Shown here piece after piece: positions 1 through 9,841 of a stretch of DNA of 64,000 bases. Positions within the stretch are counted from its first letter, which is position 1. Each line of letters begins with the position of its first letter. The stretch is from Pseudomonadota bacterium (GTDB taxonomy: Bacteria; Pseudomonadota; Gammaproteobacteria; Burkholderiales; Sulfuriferulaceae): the NCBI GenBank assembly GCA_021845925.1, contig JAJZUW010000003.1, forward strand, positions 62,001 through 126,000, in the 5' to 3' direction. Below the pieces are notes generated by a model. It saw only the letters and a list, made by a program, of their open reading frames with translations. It did no database searches and was not told the origin of the DNA. The translations under genes were made by a program, and so were the position numbers.

Positions 1-687
1 GATTTCCTGCAACTTGTCCCAGGCTTCCTTGCCGGTTTTGGTCATGATGTAAGGCGCGCCCATGCCAGACAATCCCTGTTCGATCAGCGAGCGGGCGACC
101 ACCGAATCATCGGCGGCCAGAATGATGGTGCCATTGCGCAAATGGACTTTCTGGGTGGTGTTTTCGGTTGACAGTCTCTCATCGTCCGGCGGCATCAGAT
201 CGCGCAGGATGGTTTCCACATCCAGCACCTGTGCCAGACGGGAATTGTCCCCCTGGCCGTCCAGACGGGCGATGCTGGTCACCATGCCGTTGGCATTGCT
301 GGATTCTGCCGACAGCACCTGGTTCCAGTCCAGGCGAACGATATCTTCCACCGATTCGACGGCAAATGCCTGCGTGGTGCGTGCGTATTCGGTCACCAGA
401 ATGATATTGAGGCCGGTTTTCGGGATGCAACCGACCACGGACGGCAGATCGATGACCGGAATCACCTGGCCACGCAGGTTGACCACCCCCAGCATGTGCT
501 GGTGCGAGCCGGCCACCGCAGTGATCTGTGGCATGGCAACAATTTCGCGCACCTTGAACACATTGATGCCGAACAGTTCGGAATGGTTGCCTTCCGCATC
601 GCCGCCGAGCCGGAACAGCAACAGTTCGAATTTGTTGGTGCCGGCCAGGTTGGTGCGTTCATCGACTTCCTGTTGTACCGATTTCAC
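1..687 (-). CDS. cheV: Chemotaxis protein CheV, C-terminus beyond window
   Basis: CheV couples chemoreceptors to the CheA kinase and has its own receiver domain, probably for adaptation. The reading frame translates from a GTG at 687 preceded by AGGAGG at ideal spacing. About 160 residues form a CheW-like domain (FELLLFRLGG near the start, then NLRGQVIPVIDL). A receiver domain follows, beginning IILAADDSVVARSLIEQGL with the two acidic residues of the phosphorylation pocket. The window edge cuts the gene inside the receiver, so the phospho-acceptor aspartate is not visible. It follows argH on the same strand after a 42-bp gap. The family call is firm; the ligand or receptor partner cannot be inferred. 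Confidence 0.88.
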   Translation of the reverse strand, partial: MKSVQQEVDERTNLAGTNKFELLLFRLGGDAEGNHSELFGINVFKVREIVAMPQITAVAGSHQHMLGVVNLRGQVIPVIDLPSVVGCIPKTGLNIILVTEYARTTQAFAVESVEDIVRLDWNQVLSAESSNANGMVTSIARLDGQGDNSRLAQVLDVETILRDLMPPDDERLSTENTTQKVHLRNGTIILAADDSVVARSLIEQGLSGMGAPYIMTKTGKEAWDKLQEI

Positions 688-729
688 AGTGCTTCCTCCT
701 GTTATACGTGCCGGTATGACTCGCCAGGT

Positions 730-2112
730 TCAGTCCAGCATTCTTTTTGCCCGTTGTGCTGCAGCGAGCACCTGCGCAGGGGCGGTGCCACCTGGGTGAT
801 TCCGGCTGGCAGCCGATCCTGCAAGGGATAATACACCATAAACATCCGTTTCGATCAAGTCCGAAAACGATTGGAGCTCATCCAGAGTCAGCCCGGCCAG
901 ATCGCAGCCTCTGGTTTCAGCCAGCCGGACTGCACGCGCAACAGCTTCGTGAGCATCGCGGAATGGCAACCCTTTCTTGACCAGATAGTCTGCCAGGTCG
1001 GTGGCCGTGGCGTAGCCGTCGCGCAAGGCGTCCAGCATGGCTTGCGGCCTTAGCTGGATGCCGGCAATCATTTCTGCCGAAATGGTCAGCGTATCCAGCA
1101 AGGTATCCACGGTATCGAAAAGCGGCTCCTTGTCTTCCTGATTGTCCTTGTTGTACGCCAATGGCTGGCTTTTCATCAACGTCAGCAGGCTGACGAGATG
1201 GCCATTCACCCGACCAGTCTTGCCGCGCATCAGCTCGGGCACATCCGGATTCTTTTTTTGCGGCATGATCGAGGAACCGGTACAAAAACGGTCCGGCAGG
1301 TCGATGAAACCAAAACGCGGATTCATCCAGAGGATCAGTTCTTCGGCGAAACGGGACAGATGTGTCATGATCAGACTGGCCGCCGCACAGAATTCAATGG
1401 CAAAATCACGATCCGATACCGCATCCAGCGAATTGGCACAGATGCCGTCAAACCCCAGCTCACGGGCAACCATGTCACGGTCTATCGGATAACTGGTGCC
1501 TGCCAGAGCGGCAGAACCCAGCGGCAGCCGGTTGGTACGCCTGCGACAGTCGGTCATTCGCTCGATATCACGCGCGAGCATCTCGTAATACGCCAGCATG
1601 TGGTGGCCAAAGCTGACCGGTTGAGCCACCTGCAAATGGGTGTGGCCCGGCATCAGCACATCGGCATGCTGTTCGGCCAGCGTTGCCAGCGCCCGCTGGT
1701 TGTCACGCAGCGCGGCGAGTATCATGTCGATATGGTAACGCAGCCAGAGACGGATATCGGTGGCCACCTGGTCATTGCGCGAACGGCCGGTGTGCAGCCG
1801 TTTGCCGGCATCTCCCACACGTTCGGTCAGTGCCTTTTCAATGTTCAGGTGAACATCTTCAAGTTCGAGCTTCCATTCAAAATGACCGGCACGAATGTCC
1901 TGCAAGATGGCCTGCAGACCGGTTTCAATATCAGCCAGATCGACTGCGCTGATGATTCCGCAATGCGCCAGCATGCGGGCATGGGCAAGAGACCCTTGAA
2001 TATCGAATTCTGCCAGCCGATAATCAAAACCAATGGACGCCGTATAGCGCTGAACACGCGCCGACACGGGCTCACTGAACCGGCCCGACCAGAGTTGCGG
2101 AGATGAAGACAT
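730..2112 (-). CDS. argH: Argininosuccinate lyase
   Basis: Catalyses the last step of arginine synthesis, argininosuccinate to arginine and fumarate, in the cytoplasm. The protein is 460 residues, the usual ArgH length, and begins [17 protein letters not shown]. Family hallmarks are [13 protein letters not shown] in the N-terminal third and the mobile signature loop [12 protein letters not shown], which carries the catalytic serine. The open frame continues far upstream of 2112, but that extension lacks ArgH character and runs antisense to the divergent kinase gene, so the ATG at 2112 is preferred. It diverges from the AlgZ-like kinase across about 50 bp, which must hold both promoters. Confidence 0.97.
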   Translation of the reverse strand: MSSSPQLWSGRFSEPVSARVQRYTASIGFDYRLAEFDIQGSLAHARMLAHCGIISAVDLADIETGLQAILQDIRAGHFEWKLELEDVHLNIEKALTERVGDAGKRLHTGRSRNDQVATDIRLWLRYHIDMILAALRDNQRALATLAEQHADVLMPGHTHLQVAQPVSFGHHMLAYYEMLARDIERMTDCRRRTNRLPLGSAALAGTSYPIDRDMVARELGFDGICANSLDAVSDRDFAIEFCAAASLIMTHLSRFAEELILWMNPRFGFIDLPDRFCTGSSIMPQKKNPDVPELMRGKTGRVNGHLVSLLTLMKSQPLAYNKDNQEDKEPLFDTVDTLLDTLTISAEMIAGIQLRPQAMLDALRDGYATATDLADYLVKKGLPFRDAHEAVARAVRLAETRGCDLAGLTLDELQSFSDLIETDVYGVLSLAGSAASRNHPGGTAPAQVLAAAQRAKRMLD

Positions 2113-2166
2113 GAATCCAACCTGTCTGAATGAACAAAAAAAAAACGACTGAAACCTGTGAGCATT

Positions 2167-3180
2167 ATGCCAAAGCCGGCTGACATCGGCTATCCCGACC
2201 GTCTGCCCGATTGCCGGAATCTGGGAATCCTTCTGCGCATCCTGCTGCTGGTTGAAGCCGGCGGATTGCTGGCCGCCTGGCTGACGACCCCGGCCGGACT
2301 GCCGGCGTGGGCAACGTTTGTCGGCATGGCGCCGTTGCTGCAAGGGATGCTGCTGTTGTCCTTGCTGGTGCTCTGCATCCTGAGTCCCTGGCTGCGCAGA
2401 CTGCCATATGCAGCAGGATGGCTTGCCATCCTGCTGATCACCAGTCTGGTGTGGTATGGCCTGGTCAGCTGGCTGCACATGCTGGCTGGCGAAATCAGCC
2501 ACCATGGTCGCACACTGGTCGTGGTCTGGCTCAGCACGGCAACAATCCTGGAATATTTCCGTCTGCGCGACCGCTCCCTGCAGCCGGCACTGACCGAAGC
2601 ACGCCTGCAAGCCCTGCAGGCGCGTATCCGGCCGCATTTCCTGTTCAACAGTCTGAATGCGGTTCTCAGCCTGGTGCGTGCCGAACCCGCGCGGGCGGAA
2701 CGCGCGCTGGAAAATCTGGCCGAACTGTATCGTGCCATGCTGTCGGACATCCGTCGCATGGCAAGCATGGCTGACGAGATCGCACTGGCCCGTGAATATC
2801 TGGAACTGGAATCGCTGCGTCTGGGTGACCGGCTGAAGCTGGACTGGCACATCGACGAGCACAGTCTGGGATTCAGCGTTCCGCCACTGATCCTGCAGCC
2901 GCTGCTGGAAAATGCCGTGTACCATGGCATCGAAATGCTGCCGGCTGGCGGTGTCATCCAGATTTCCGTCCGTCACGAGCATGACACCCTCAACATTTGC
3001 GTCAGCAATCCCTTCAGTCCCGGCAACAGCCGTTCCGGTGGCAACAACATGGCACTGGACAACATCCGCAATCGCCTGATGCTCCACTTTGACGCCGAAG
3101 CAAGCGTTTACAAACGTATCCGGGATTCCTTGTACGAGGTGGAACTGGTTTTACCTGCGAGGCTGACAGATGACCGGTGA
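2167..3180 (+). CDS. algZ: LytS/AlgZ-family sensor histidine kinase
   Basis: Probable inner-membrane sensor kinase of the AlgZ (FimS)/LytS type that works with the response regulator encoded next. Roughly the first 140 residues form about four hydrophobic segments. The His_kinase domain then shows [17 protein letters not shown] with the phospho-acceptor histidine, followed by an ATPase domain with [11 protein letters not shown]. The ATG at 2167 is chosen; a GTG three codons earlier (2158) is possible, and neither has a strong ribosome binding site. The stop overlaps the start of the regulator gene by 11 bp, so the two are translationally coupled. The signal sensed is unknown. In pseudomonads this pair controls twitching and alginate, but that role is not evident here. 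Confidence 0.85.
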   Translation: MPKPADIGYPDRLPDCRNLGILLRILLLVEAGGLLAAWLTTPAGLPAWATFVGMAPLLQGMLLLSLLVLCILSPWLRRLPYAAGWLAILLITSLVWYGLVSWLHMLAGEISHHGRTLVVVWLSTATILEYFRLRDRSLQPALTEARLQALQARIRPHFLFNSLNAVLSLVRAEPARAERALENLAELYRAMLSDIRRMASMADEIALAREYLELESLRLGDRLKLDWHIDEHSLGFSVPPLILQPLLENAVYHGIEMLPAGGVIQISVRHEHDTLNICVSNPFSPGNSRSGGNNMALDNIRNRLMLHFDAEASVYKRIRDSLYEVELVLPARLTDDR

Positions 3181-3898
3181 ACTGCGTGTCTTGCTGGTGG
3201 ATGACGAAGCGCCGGCGCGCAACCGTTTGCGCGATCTGCTGGCCGATTGCCGGGACCAGTTGCCGGTCCGGGTAGTGGGCGAGGCTGGCGATGCCACGGC
3301 CGCTCTTGCGGTCCTGGCCAGAGAAACCATCGATGTGGTTCTGCTCGATATCCACATGCCGGGTGAAGACGGGCTGGCCCTGGCCCAACGGATAGGCGAA
3401 CGGAATGCACCGCCAGCCATCATCTTCATCACGGCACATGATGCCCATGCCATTCGTGCATTTGACCTGGCTGCCACCGACTACCTGCTGAAACCGGTTC
3501 GTATGGAACGACTGCTGGCCGCCTTGCGCCGGATTCCGGCGGTACCTGGCCGCCTGCCCAGCCTGCGCATCACCGAACGCGGCCAGATTCTGCTGGTGCC
3601 GCTGGACCAGGTTCTGTGGATGCGCGCTGAACAAAAATACGTGACCGTGCATGCCATCAGCCGCAACTATCTGGTCGAGGAAAGCCTGTCCGCGCTGGAG
3701 GAAAGCTGGCCCGGACGTTTTGTCCGCATTCACCGGAATACCCTGGTATCGGTCGCTGCGGTCAGCGGTCTGCGTCAGACTGGCGAAAATCCGGATGCCG
3801 ACAACACCGGCTGGACGGTTCTCATCACACAGACCGGCGAAGAACTGCCAGTCAGCCGGCGCCAGTTGCCGATCGTGCGCAACCAGCTACGCCGGTAA
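3170..3898 (+). CDS. algR: LytTR-family response regulator (AlgR-like)
   Basis: DNA-binding regulator partnered with the upstream LytS/AlgZ kinase. The 242-residue protein has a receiver domain (LLVDDEAPARNRLRDLL at the N-terminus, VVLLDIHMPGEDGL with the phospho-acceptor Asp, then the conserved KPVR segment). A C-terminal LytTR DNA-binding domain follows (YVTVHAISRNYLVEESL, then FVRIHRNTLVSVAAV). The start at 3170 overlaps the kinase stop. It ends 10 bp from the convergent topA stop, leaving no room for an intergenic terminator. Its target genes cannot be read from this window. Confidence 0.9.
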   Translation: MTGELRVLLVDDEAPARNRLRDLLADCRDQLPVRVVGEAGDATAALAVLARETIDVVLLDIHMPGEDGLALAQRIGERNAPPAIIFITAHDAHAIRAFDLAATDYLLKPVRMERLLAALRRIPAVPGRLPSLRITERGQILLVPLDQVLWMRAEQKYVTVHAISRNYLVEESLSALEESWPGRFVRIHRNTLVSVAAVSGLRQTGENPDADNTGWTVLITQTGEELPVSRRQLPIVRNQLRR

Positions 3899-3908
3899 AC
3901 CTGCGCCG

Positions 3909-6368
3909 TCAGCCTGCTTTTGCCTTCCGTCCACCCGCTTTGCGGGTTTTGCCGGCCGTAGCCCGGGCTGCCAGCAATGGCAAGGCATCTGCCAGGGACA
4001 CGGTATCCTGGTCGAGGTCGGCTGACAGGCTGGCGCTAAGCTTGCCATGCTTGACGTACCAGCCATAACGTCCTTCATGCAGGGTAACCGGCTGGTCATC
4101 ATCCGGGTGTTTGCCAAGCAGCTTGCCGGCAAACCGGCTGCCGCGCGGTGAACGTTCCTGTGCCAGAATCTCGACAGCCCGCGCCAGGCTGATTGTATAC
4201 ACATCATCTGCCTTGGGAATCGAACGGAATTTTCCATCGTGCTGCAGATAAGGGCCGAACCGGCCGATGTTGGCCACAATGGGCAATCCGTTGTCCGGAT
4301 GGTTGCCCAGCTGACGTGGCAGGGATAACAGCCGCAGGGCGGTAGCCAGATCGGCCTGTTCGACCGGAACTCCCTTGGGCCAGCTGGCACGGCGCGGCTT
4401 GATGGATTTGTCTTCCGGCGTTGCGCCCACCTGCACGTACCAGCCGTAACGTCCATTGAGCAACAGGATTTCCTGGCCGCTGTCCGGATCGACCCCGAGT
4501 ATGGAAGGCTCGCCAGCCTGGCTGAACGGTCTGGTGTAGTCGCAGTCCGGGTAATGCGAACAGCCAATGAACAGTCCGCGCTTGCTGGCTTGCAGAAACA
4601 GCCTGCCGCCGCACTTGGGGCAGACCTCGTTGTCCACCGGACAACCGCGCTCGACTTCGGCTTTTTCGTTCAGTGTGGCCGAAAAGGACTGCCAGAATTC
4701 ATCCAGCAGGGGAACATGACGCATTTCGCCATTGGCGACATCGTCCAGACGATCCTCAAGACGCGCGGTGAAGTCGTAATCGACATAATCGGTAAAATGG
4801 GTGGTCAGAAAACAGTTGACCAGCCGGCCGGTCGGCGTCGGAACGAAGCGTTTTTTGTCCAGCTCGGCGTATTCCCGGTCTTTCAGCGTGGAAATAATGC
4901 TGGCATAGGTCGAAGGACGACCAATGCCGTATTCCTCAAGGGTCTTGACCAGACTGGCTTCGGTATAGCGCGGTGGCGGCTGGGTAAAATGCTGTTCGCC
5001 CCGGAAACGGTCTGCCGGGAGAATTTCGCCTTCTTCCAGGGCGGGCAGTCTGGCCTCTTCTTCCTCGGCACTGTCATCCTGGTTTTCCTGATAGACCGCC
5101 ATGAAACCGGCAAATGCCAACGTCTGGCCGCTGGCACGGAACACGCTGTCCGGCCCGGCTTCCAGGTCAACGCCAACCGTATCGAACTGGGCGCTGGTCA
5201 TCTGGCAGGCCAGCGTACGTTTCCAGATCATGTCGTACAACCGGAACTGGTCTGCGGTCAAAAAAGCCCGCAGGCTATCCGGCGTGCGCGACATGGCCGT
5301 CGGACGGATAGCCTCGTGGGCTTCCTGCGCGTTCTTGGCCTTGTTACGGTAGTACACTGGTGCGGATGGCAGATAATCGGCTTCGAATTGCTTGCCGATG
5401 TAAGTGCGAATTTCCTGTATCGCTTCATTGGCCAGATTCACCGAATCCGTACGCATGTAGGTAATCAATCCGGTGGTTGAACCACCCATTTCAATACCTT
5501 CATACAACTGTTGCGCCGTGCGCATGGCGCGATCGGTCGTCATGCCAAGCTTGCGGACTGCCTCCTGTTGCAGGGTCGATGTGGTAAACGGCGCTGCCGG
5601 GTGACGGGATTTGCGCTTGCGTTCGATGCGGCCAACCTTCACCGTCGTCACGCTGGCCAGACTGTCCAGCACCGACTGCTGTGCCGCCTGGTCGGCAAAA
5701 CTGAATTGTTCGACCTTTTCGCCACGATGCTGGACCAGCCGTGCCGCGAACGCCTGACGAGCCTTGCGGGTATCCAGATGGATGGTCCAGTATTCCTGGG
5801 CGACAAAGCGTTCGATTTCGGCTTCCCGCTCCACGATCAGTCTCAGGGCCGGACTTTGCACACGACCGGCCGACAGTCCGGGACTGATCTTCCGCCACAG
5901 CAGCGGAGACAGGTTGAAGCCCACCAGATAATCGAGCGCACGGCGCGCCTGTTGTGCGTCGACCAGATTCATCGAAATCTGGCGGGGATGGGCAACTGCC
6001 TGACGGATTGCCGATGGCGTGATTTCGTGGAATTCGATCCGCTCGACCGGTTTGGCCGATATGCCGCGCTCATCCCGCAAAATCTCGGACAGATGCCAGG
6101 CAATGGCTTCCCCCTCGCGATCCGGGTCAGTTGCCAGCAAAATGCGGTCCGCCTTGCGCGCCGCCTTGAGAATACTGGCGACATGCCGTTCATTGCGTTC
6201 GATGAGCTGATATTTCATGGCAAAACCATGTTCCGGTTCTACCGCACCACTCTTGGGCACCAGATCACGCACATGGCCATAGCTGGCCAGGATTTCGTAA
6301 CCATCGCCCAGATATTTCTTGAGGGTTTTTGCCTTCGACGGCGATTCGACAATAACGAGCGCTACCAT
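3909..6368 (-). CDS. topA: DNA topoisomerase I
   Basis: Relaxes negative supercoils by transient single-strand cleavage. The 819-residue protein opens with the Toprim domain (ALVIVESPSKAKTLKKYLG). It shows LSAGRVQSPALRLIVERE and the active-site tyrosine motif TGLITYMRTDS near residue 310. One zinc finger is evident near residue 590 (CPKCGG followed by CSHYPDCDY). After it come repeated Topo-C-like units with RYGWYV and RFGPYL, and a Lys/Arg-rich tail. The length fits enzymes with C-terminal repeat extensions. It is the last gene of the leftward LysM-dprA-smg-topA cluster, starting 3 bp after the smg stop. Confidence 0.97.
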   Translation of the reverse strand: MVALVIVESPSKAKTLKKYLGDGYEILASYGHVRDLVPKSGAVEPEHGFAMKYQLIERNERHVASILKAARKADRILLATDPDREGEAIAWHLSEILRDERGISAKPVERIEFHEITPSAIRQAVAHPRQISMNLVDAQQARRALDYLVGFNLSPLLWRKISPGLSAGRVQSPALRLIVEREAEIERFVAQEYWTIHLDTRKARQAFAARLVQHRGEKVEQFSFADQAAQQSVLDSLASVTTVKVGRIERKRKSRHPAAPFTTSTLQQEAVRKLGMTTDRAMRTAQQLYEGIEMGGSTTGLITYMRTDSVNLANEAIQEIRTYIGKQFEADYLPSAPVYYRNKAKNAQEAHEAIRPTAMSRTPDSLRAFLTADQFRLYDMIWKRTLACQMTSAQFDTVGVDLEAGPDSVFRASGQTLAFAGFMAVYQENQDDSAEEEEARLPALEEGEILPADRFRGEQHFTQPPPRYTEASLVKTLEEYGIGRPSTYASIISTLKDREYAELDKKRFVPTPTGRLVNCFLTTHFTDYVDYDFTARLEDRLDDVANGEMRHVPLLDEFWQSFSATLNEKAEVERGCPVDNEVCPKCGGRLFLQASKRGLFIGCSHYPDCDYTRPFSQAGEPSILGVDPDSGQEILLLNGRYGWYVQVGATPEDKSIKPRRASWPKGVPVEQADLATALRLLSLPRQLGNHPDNGLPIVANIGRFGPYLQHDGKFRSIPKADDVYTISLARAVEILAQERSPRGSRFAGKLLGKHPDDDQPVTLHEGRYGWYVKHGKLSASLSADLDQDTVSLADALPLLAARATAGKTRKAGGRKAKAG

Positions 6369-6371
6369 AGC

Positions 6372-6824
6372 TCAGTGCAGGGTCGGCGCAGCGCCATGAT
6401 TGAAGACCATGTCCTCCAGCAGGAGAAAATTCTGGCCGGGGTGCTGGCTCCACAACAGAACCAGCGCCACCCAGCGGATCTGCTCGGCGACGTCGTCCTC
6501 ATCCATTGCCATGACCCGGTCAATGATCCATTCCCGTTGCGCGGCATTGATCAGACCGGACTGTTCCAGAAACAGCAGGAATCCGCGCGCCTGGGCATCC
6601 AGTTTTGCCTCTTCTGTATCGGCATAGCTGCGCAGACTGCCGGAATGTTCCTGCAAGCCACTGTCCATGGCATCCAGTTCGCCCAGCCAGTCAAGCACCT
6701 GTTCGATTTCGCCCAGTTCGAAACCGGCCGCATTGAGCTTGATGGCGAGCGTATCGCGATCAGGCGCGTATTCGACCTGCGGGTAATTTTCAAAGAGAAA
6801 CATTAGGATATCAAACATCATCAT
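6372..6824 (-). CDS. smg: Smg family protein (DUF494)
   Basis: A small acidic protein of about 150 residues. It matches the Smg/DUF494 family by its FDILMFLFENY start and by its position between dprA and topA, a conserved arrangement in beta- and gammaproteobacteria. Its biochemical function is not established. Three ATG codons in a row occur at 6824, 6821 and 6818; relatives usually begin at the last, so the true start may be 6 bp shorter. The start lies 3 bp from the dprA stop, consistent with coupled translation. Confidence 0.9.
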   Translation of the reverse strand: MMMFDILMFLFENYPQVEYAPDRDTLAIKLNAAGFELGEIEQVLDWLGELDAMDSGLQEHSGSLRSYADTEEAKLDAQARGFLLFLEQSGLINAAQREWIIDRVMAMDEDDVAEQIRWVALVLLWSQHPGQNFLLLEDMVFNHGAAPTLH

Positions 6825-6827
6825 CCG

Positions 6828-7937
6828 TCATACCAGGCGTTGGAACAACCCGCCAGGCAAGCTTGCGACCTTGCCTGCGAGCTCCTTTTCCAACAGGATG
6901 GCTGAAACTTCCTGCGCCGTCAACCCGGAGCGCTCGACCAGCGAATCGAGCGAAACCGGCACGTGCCCCATGCAGTCCAGCAACGGATGGCCGATTTCTG
7001 TCCGGGCATCCACAACCGGCACCGGAACTGGCAGGTGCAACTCCTCCAGCACATCGGCTGCCGACTCGACCAGCTTCGCACCTTCTCGAATCAGCCGGTG
7101 ACACCCCCTGGACTGCGGAGAATGGATGGAACCCGGAATGGCGAACACTTCCCGTCCCTGTTCGGCTGCCAGACGCGCCGTGATCAGCGAACCGCTGTCC
7201 AGGCCGGCCTCGACAACCAGGCAGCCCAGCGAAAGACCACTGATAATGCGGTTGCGCCGCGGGAAATTGCCTGCCATGGCAGGAGTTCCGGGCGGGAACT
7301 CGCTCAACAGCAAGCCATGTTCTGCGATTGACAACGCAAGCTCGCGGTTGCGCGCAGGATACACCGTGTCCGGACCGGTGCCGATAACCGCGATGGTGCC
7401 GCCCCCCGCTGCCAGTGCACCGCGATGTGCTGCCGCGTCCACGCCAAGCGCCAGGCCACTGACAATCACCAGCGACTGACTTGCCAGTTCGCGGGCAAAA
7501 CTTTCCGCATCCCGTTCGCCTTGCCGGGTGGCGCTCCTGCTCCCGACGATCGCCAGTGCAGGCAAAGCCAGCCAGTCCAGCCGCCCGCGAGCAAACAGGG
7601 CCACCGGCGGATCGGCGGTATCCAGCAGACGGGCGGGGTAGGTGTTGTCTGCAAGCGTGAGCAGATGGTGGCCTGGCCGTTCCAGCCAGGCGAGCGACTG
7701 CTCGATACGGGCAGCATCGCCACCCTGGCGGATGGCCCGGGAAATGTCTGGCGATACCCATCTGGCCAGCTGGTCGGCGCCAGCCGACATCACCGACTCC
7801 GGATCACCAAACGCCTGCAGCAGTTTGCGCAGGGTCGCCGGACCGACGCCGGGTGTATGCAACAAACCCAGCCAGGCGCGCCGCTCGCCGTCAGTCATGC
7901 GACTGCCGCCAACGGGAAGGGAGCCGGGTTCCGCCAC
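6828..7937 (-). CDS. dprA: DNA processing protein DprA
   Basis: DprA loads RecA on incoming single-stranded DNA during natural transformation and protects it. The protein has an N-terminal helix-hairpin (LLHTPGVGPATLRKLLQAF) and a central Rossmann-like domain with IVGSRSATRQGERDAESFA, VSGLALGVDAAAH and FPRRNRIISGLS. A C-terminal winged-helix-like tail ends at residue 369. The start at 7937 is the longest; an internal ATG at 7898 (MTDGERRAW) would also give a normal DprA. The gene sits 17 bp after the LysM gene, with which it is probably cotranscribed. No other competence genes are in the window. Confidence 0.93.
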   Translation of the reverse strand: MAEPGSLPVGGSRMTDGERRAWLGLLHTPGVGPATLRKLLQAFGDPESVMSAGADQLARWVSPDISRAIRQGGDAARIEQSLAWLERPGHHLLTLADNTYPARLLDTADPPVALFARGRLDWLALPALAIVGSRSATRQGERDAESFARELASQSLVIVSGLALGVDAAAHRGALAAGGGTIAVIGTGPDTVYPARNRELALSIAEHGLLLSEFPPGTPAMAGNFPRRNRIISGLSLGCLVVEAGLDSGSLITARLAAEQGREVFAIPGSIHSPQSRGCHRLIREGAKLVESAADVLEELHLPVPVPVVDARTEIGHPLLDCMGHVPVSLDSLVERSGLTAQEVSAILLEKELAGKVASLPGGLFQRLV

Positions 7938-7954
7938 CCCGCGCGCCAGACTGG

Positions 7955-9025
7955 TCAGGGATTCTGCACCAGATACCCATTCATGATCGATCGGTTGGTG
8001 GTCATGATCAGGGCGTATGACACTTTGTCAAATACCCGGTACACCATGCAGACACCAACGCGGCTGGCCGGAATGGCGATATTGGCCTGCTGCTGGGCGG
8101 GCGGGCTGGATTGCATGGCGCCGGAAGAACCATAGCCTATCCCCGCGTCTTGCCGCTGGCCCGGCTGGTAGATCGCCAGCACGGTGCCAACATCCAGGCC
8201 ATCGCTCAGTCCCTTGTCAAGCAGAACCGTATTGTAGTTGCCCGCTTCGGCCAGGATATCGACCGTGTCGAGGATTCTGCCCTGGACCGGATGATCCGGC
8301 TCATGCGGAACATAATTGATCCGGATGTTGTTGTCCTGCGGAATCAACCGGTTGCCGATCTCGACTTCACTGGTTGTGGTATCAATGACGATTTTCATCG
8401 GATCACCGGCAATCGCGGTATGTCCGGTACCCAGCACGCGAACGCTGTACCCCAGAATGTTCTTGGTGCCTGGTTCCACGATAGGCTCAGGTGCGGAGAC
8501 GATATCCCAGTTTTCGGTATTGCCGGCATGCCCGGCCGCCCAGACGGCATCGCCCGCGCCCACCACGATATGACCGTCACGGTAATCAATGATCACCGGT
8601 GCATTGGCCATGGTGGCCGGATCAACGACCCTGGGCTGGGTGGCAAAGGCATTGATCACGCTGGCGGGAATCGGCAGGATGCCGCCATTGTTCAGTCCTG
8701 AGCTTCGGATTTCCGGTCCGAGCTTGATGGTCGGCATGTCCTGGCCGGACTGGACGCTCAGGTGGGGCTGGCCGTTCACCAGCTCAAGTACAATCACGTC
8801 ACCCGGATAAATCCAGTGCGGATTTTTGATCTCGTCGCGATTCATGCCCCAGATTTTGGGCCATTTCCAGGGATCCTTGAGAAAACGGCCGGAAATGCCC
8901 CACAGGGTATCGCCCTTGACCACAGTGTAACGGGTCGGCGCATCAGGCTGCAGGACCAGATTGTCGGCTAATGCGGTCACACTGGCCAGACAGGACAGAA
9001 TCAGTGCGATCATGGCAGATTTCAT
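7955..9025 (-). CDS. Secreted LysM-domain peptidoglycan-binding protein
   Basis: A 356-residue exported protein. A signal peptide (about 20 residues, ending in the region VTALAD) is followed by one LysM domain (YTVVKGDTLWGISGRFLK, then PHWIYPGDVIVLE). A long C-terminal region without a recognisable catalytic motif completes it. It is probably periplasmic and binds peptidoglycan. LysM proteins upstream of dprA are common in betaproteobacteria. The start at 9025 is preceded by a G-rich ribosome binding site. The exact role is unknown. Confidence 0.88.
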   Translation of the reverse strand: MKSAMIALILSCLASVTALADNLVLQPDAPTRYTVVKGDTLWGISGRFLKDPWKWPKIWGMNRDEIKNPHWIYPGDVIVLELVNGQPHLSVQSGQDMPTIKLGPEIRSSGLNNGGILPIPASVINAFATQPRVVDPATMANAPVIIDYRDGHIVVGAGDAVWAAGHAGNTENWDIVSAPEPIVEPGTKNILGYSVRVLGTGHTAIAGDPMKIVIDTTTSEVEIGNRLIPQDNNIRINYVPHEPDHPVQGRILDTVDILAEAGNYNTVLLDKGLSDGLDVGTVLAIYQPGQRQDAGIGYGSSGAMQSSPPAQQQANIAIPASRVGVCMVYRVFDKVSYALIMTTNRSIMNGYLVQNP

Positions 9026-9329
9026 GCGCCCCCCTCGGTGCTAAAGATATGAGCCGGCCTTGTGAACAGGTATAATAACCGACCCGGATGCATGGTAGGC
9101 CACCCGTTTTTCGCGCAAATGCCTGGTCCGGCAACGCGGTTCCCGATCTGGACAACCAGTCCGATGGACGGGTTTGCCAGGCATCAGGATGCGTGACCTT
9201 CATGGTCATCCTCACAACGTTATTGGCGGCCTGCTAGGCTCGTCTACTACGGCTCGGCACAACTGGCACGAGCACTGACGAGCGGTTACCGTCGATTTTG
9301 CATGTAATTGTTTAACCAGGCAAGCGATT
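9026..9329. other. Divergent intergenic region between LysM gene and def
   Basis: About 300 bp separate two divergent transcription units, so it should hold both promoters. A perfect TATAAT lies on the plus strand at 9071-9076, but no good -35 is spaced before it. The complementary strand there reads TATTAT, usable by the LysM gene. An imperfect stem based on TGACC/GGTCA lies near 9192-9210. No convincing gene is seen; a 90-codon minus-strand frame across it has no coding character. Confidence 0.4.
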
Positions 9330-9833
9330 ATGGCCAAATTGGATATATTGCGCTACCCCGACCCCCGGTTGTATACCCGGGCAGTCCCGGTCAGCATGGT
9401 GGACGACAGCATTCGTCGTCTGGTTGCCGACATGGCCGAGACCATGTACGCAGCACCAGGCATCGGACTGGCCGCCACCCAGGTGGACCGTCACATCCAG
9501 CTGATCATTGTGGATACCAGCGAAGCCCAGAATGACCTGCAGGTGTTCATCAACCCCGAGCTGATCGCCAGCACGGGCGATGCGGAACGCGAAGAAGGCT
9601 GTCTGTCGGTTCCGGGAATCTACGACAAGGTACACCGCGCCGAATGGATCCGCGTGCGAGCGCTGAATCTGGACGGCCAGCCCTTCGAACTCGAAGCCAC
9701 CGGTCTGCTGGCCATCTGCATCCAGCATGAAATGGATCACCTGCTGGGTAAGGTATTTGTCCAGTACCTGTCTTCACTCAAGCAGAGCCGCATTCGTAAC
9801 AAGTTGAAAAAACGCCTGCGCGAAACCCTGTGA
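9330..9833 (+). CDS. def: Peptide deformylase
   Basis: Removes the formyl group from the N-terminal methionine of new proteins. The 167-residue protein has all three family motifs: GIGLAATQ near residue 45, EEGCLSVP near 90 with the metal-binding cysteine, and QHEMDHL near 133 with the two metal-binding histidines and the catalytic glutamate. The start ([14 protein letters not shown]) is typical. It is followed directly by fmt, the enzyme that adds the formyl group, in the classic def-fmt pair. Confidence 0.98.
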   Translation: MAKLDILRYPDPRLYTRAVPVSMVDDSIRRLVADMAETMYAAPGIGLAATQVDRHIQLIIVDTSEAQNDLQVFINPELIASTGDAEREEGCLSVPGIYDKVHRAEWIRVRALNLDGQPFELEATGLLAICIQHEMDHLLGKVFVQYLSSLKQSRIRNKLKKRLRETL

Positions 9834-9841
9834 GACCGACG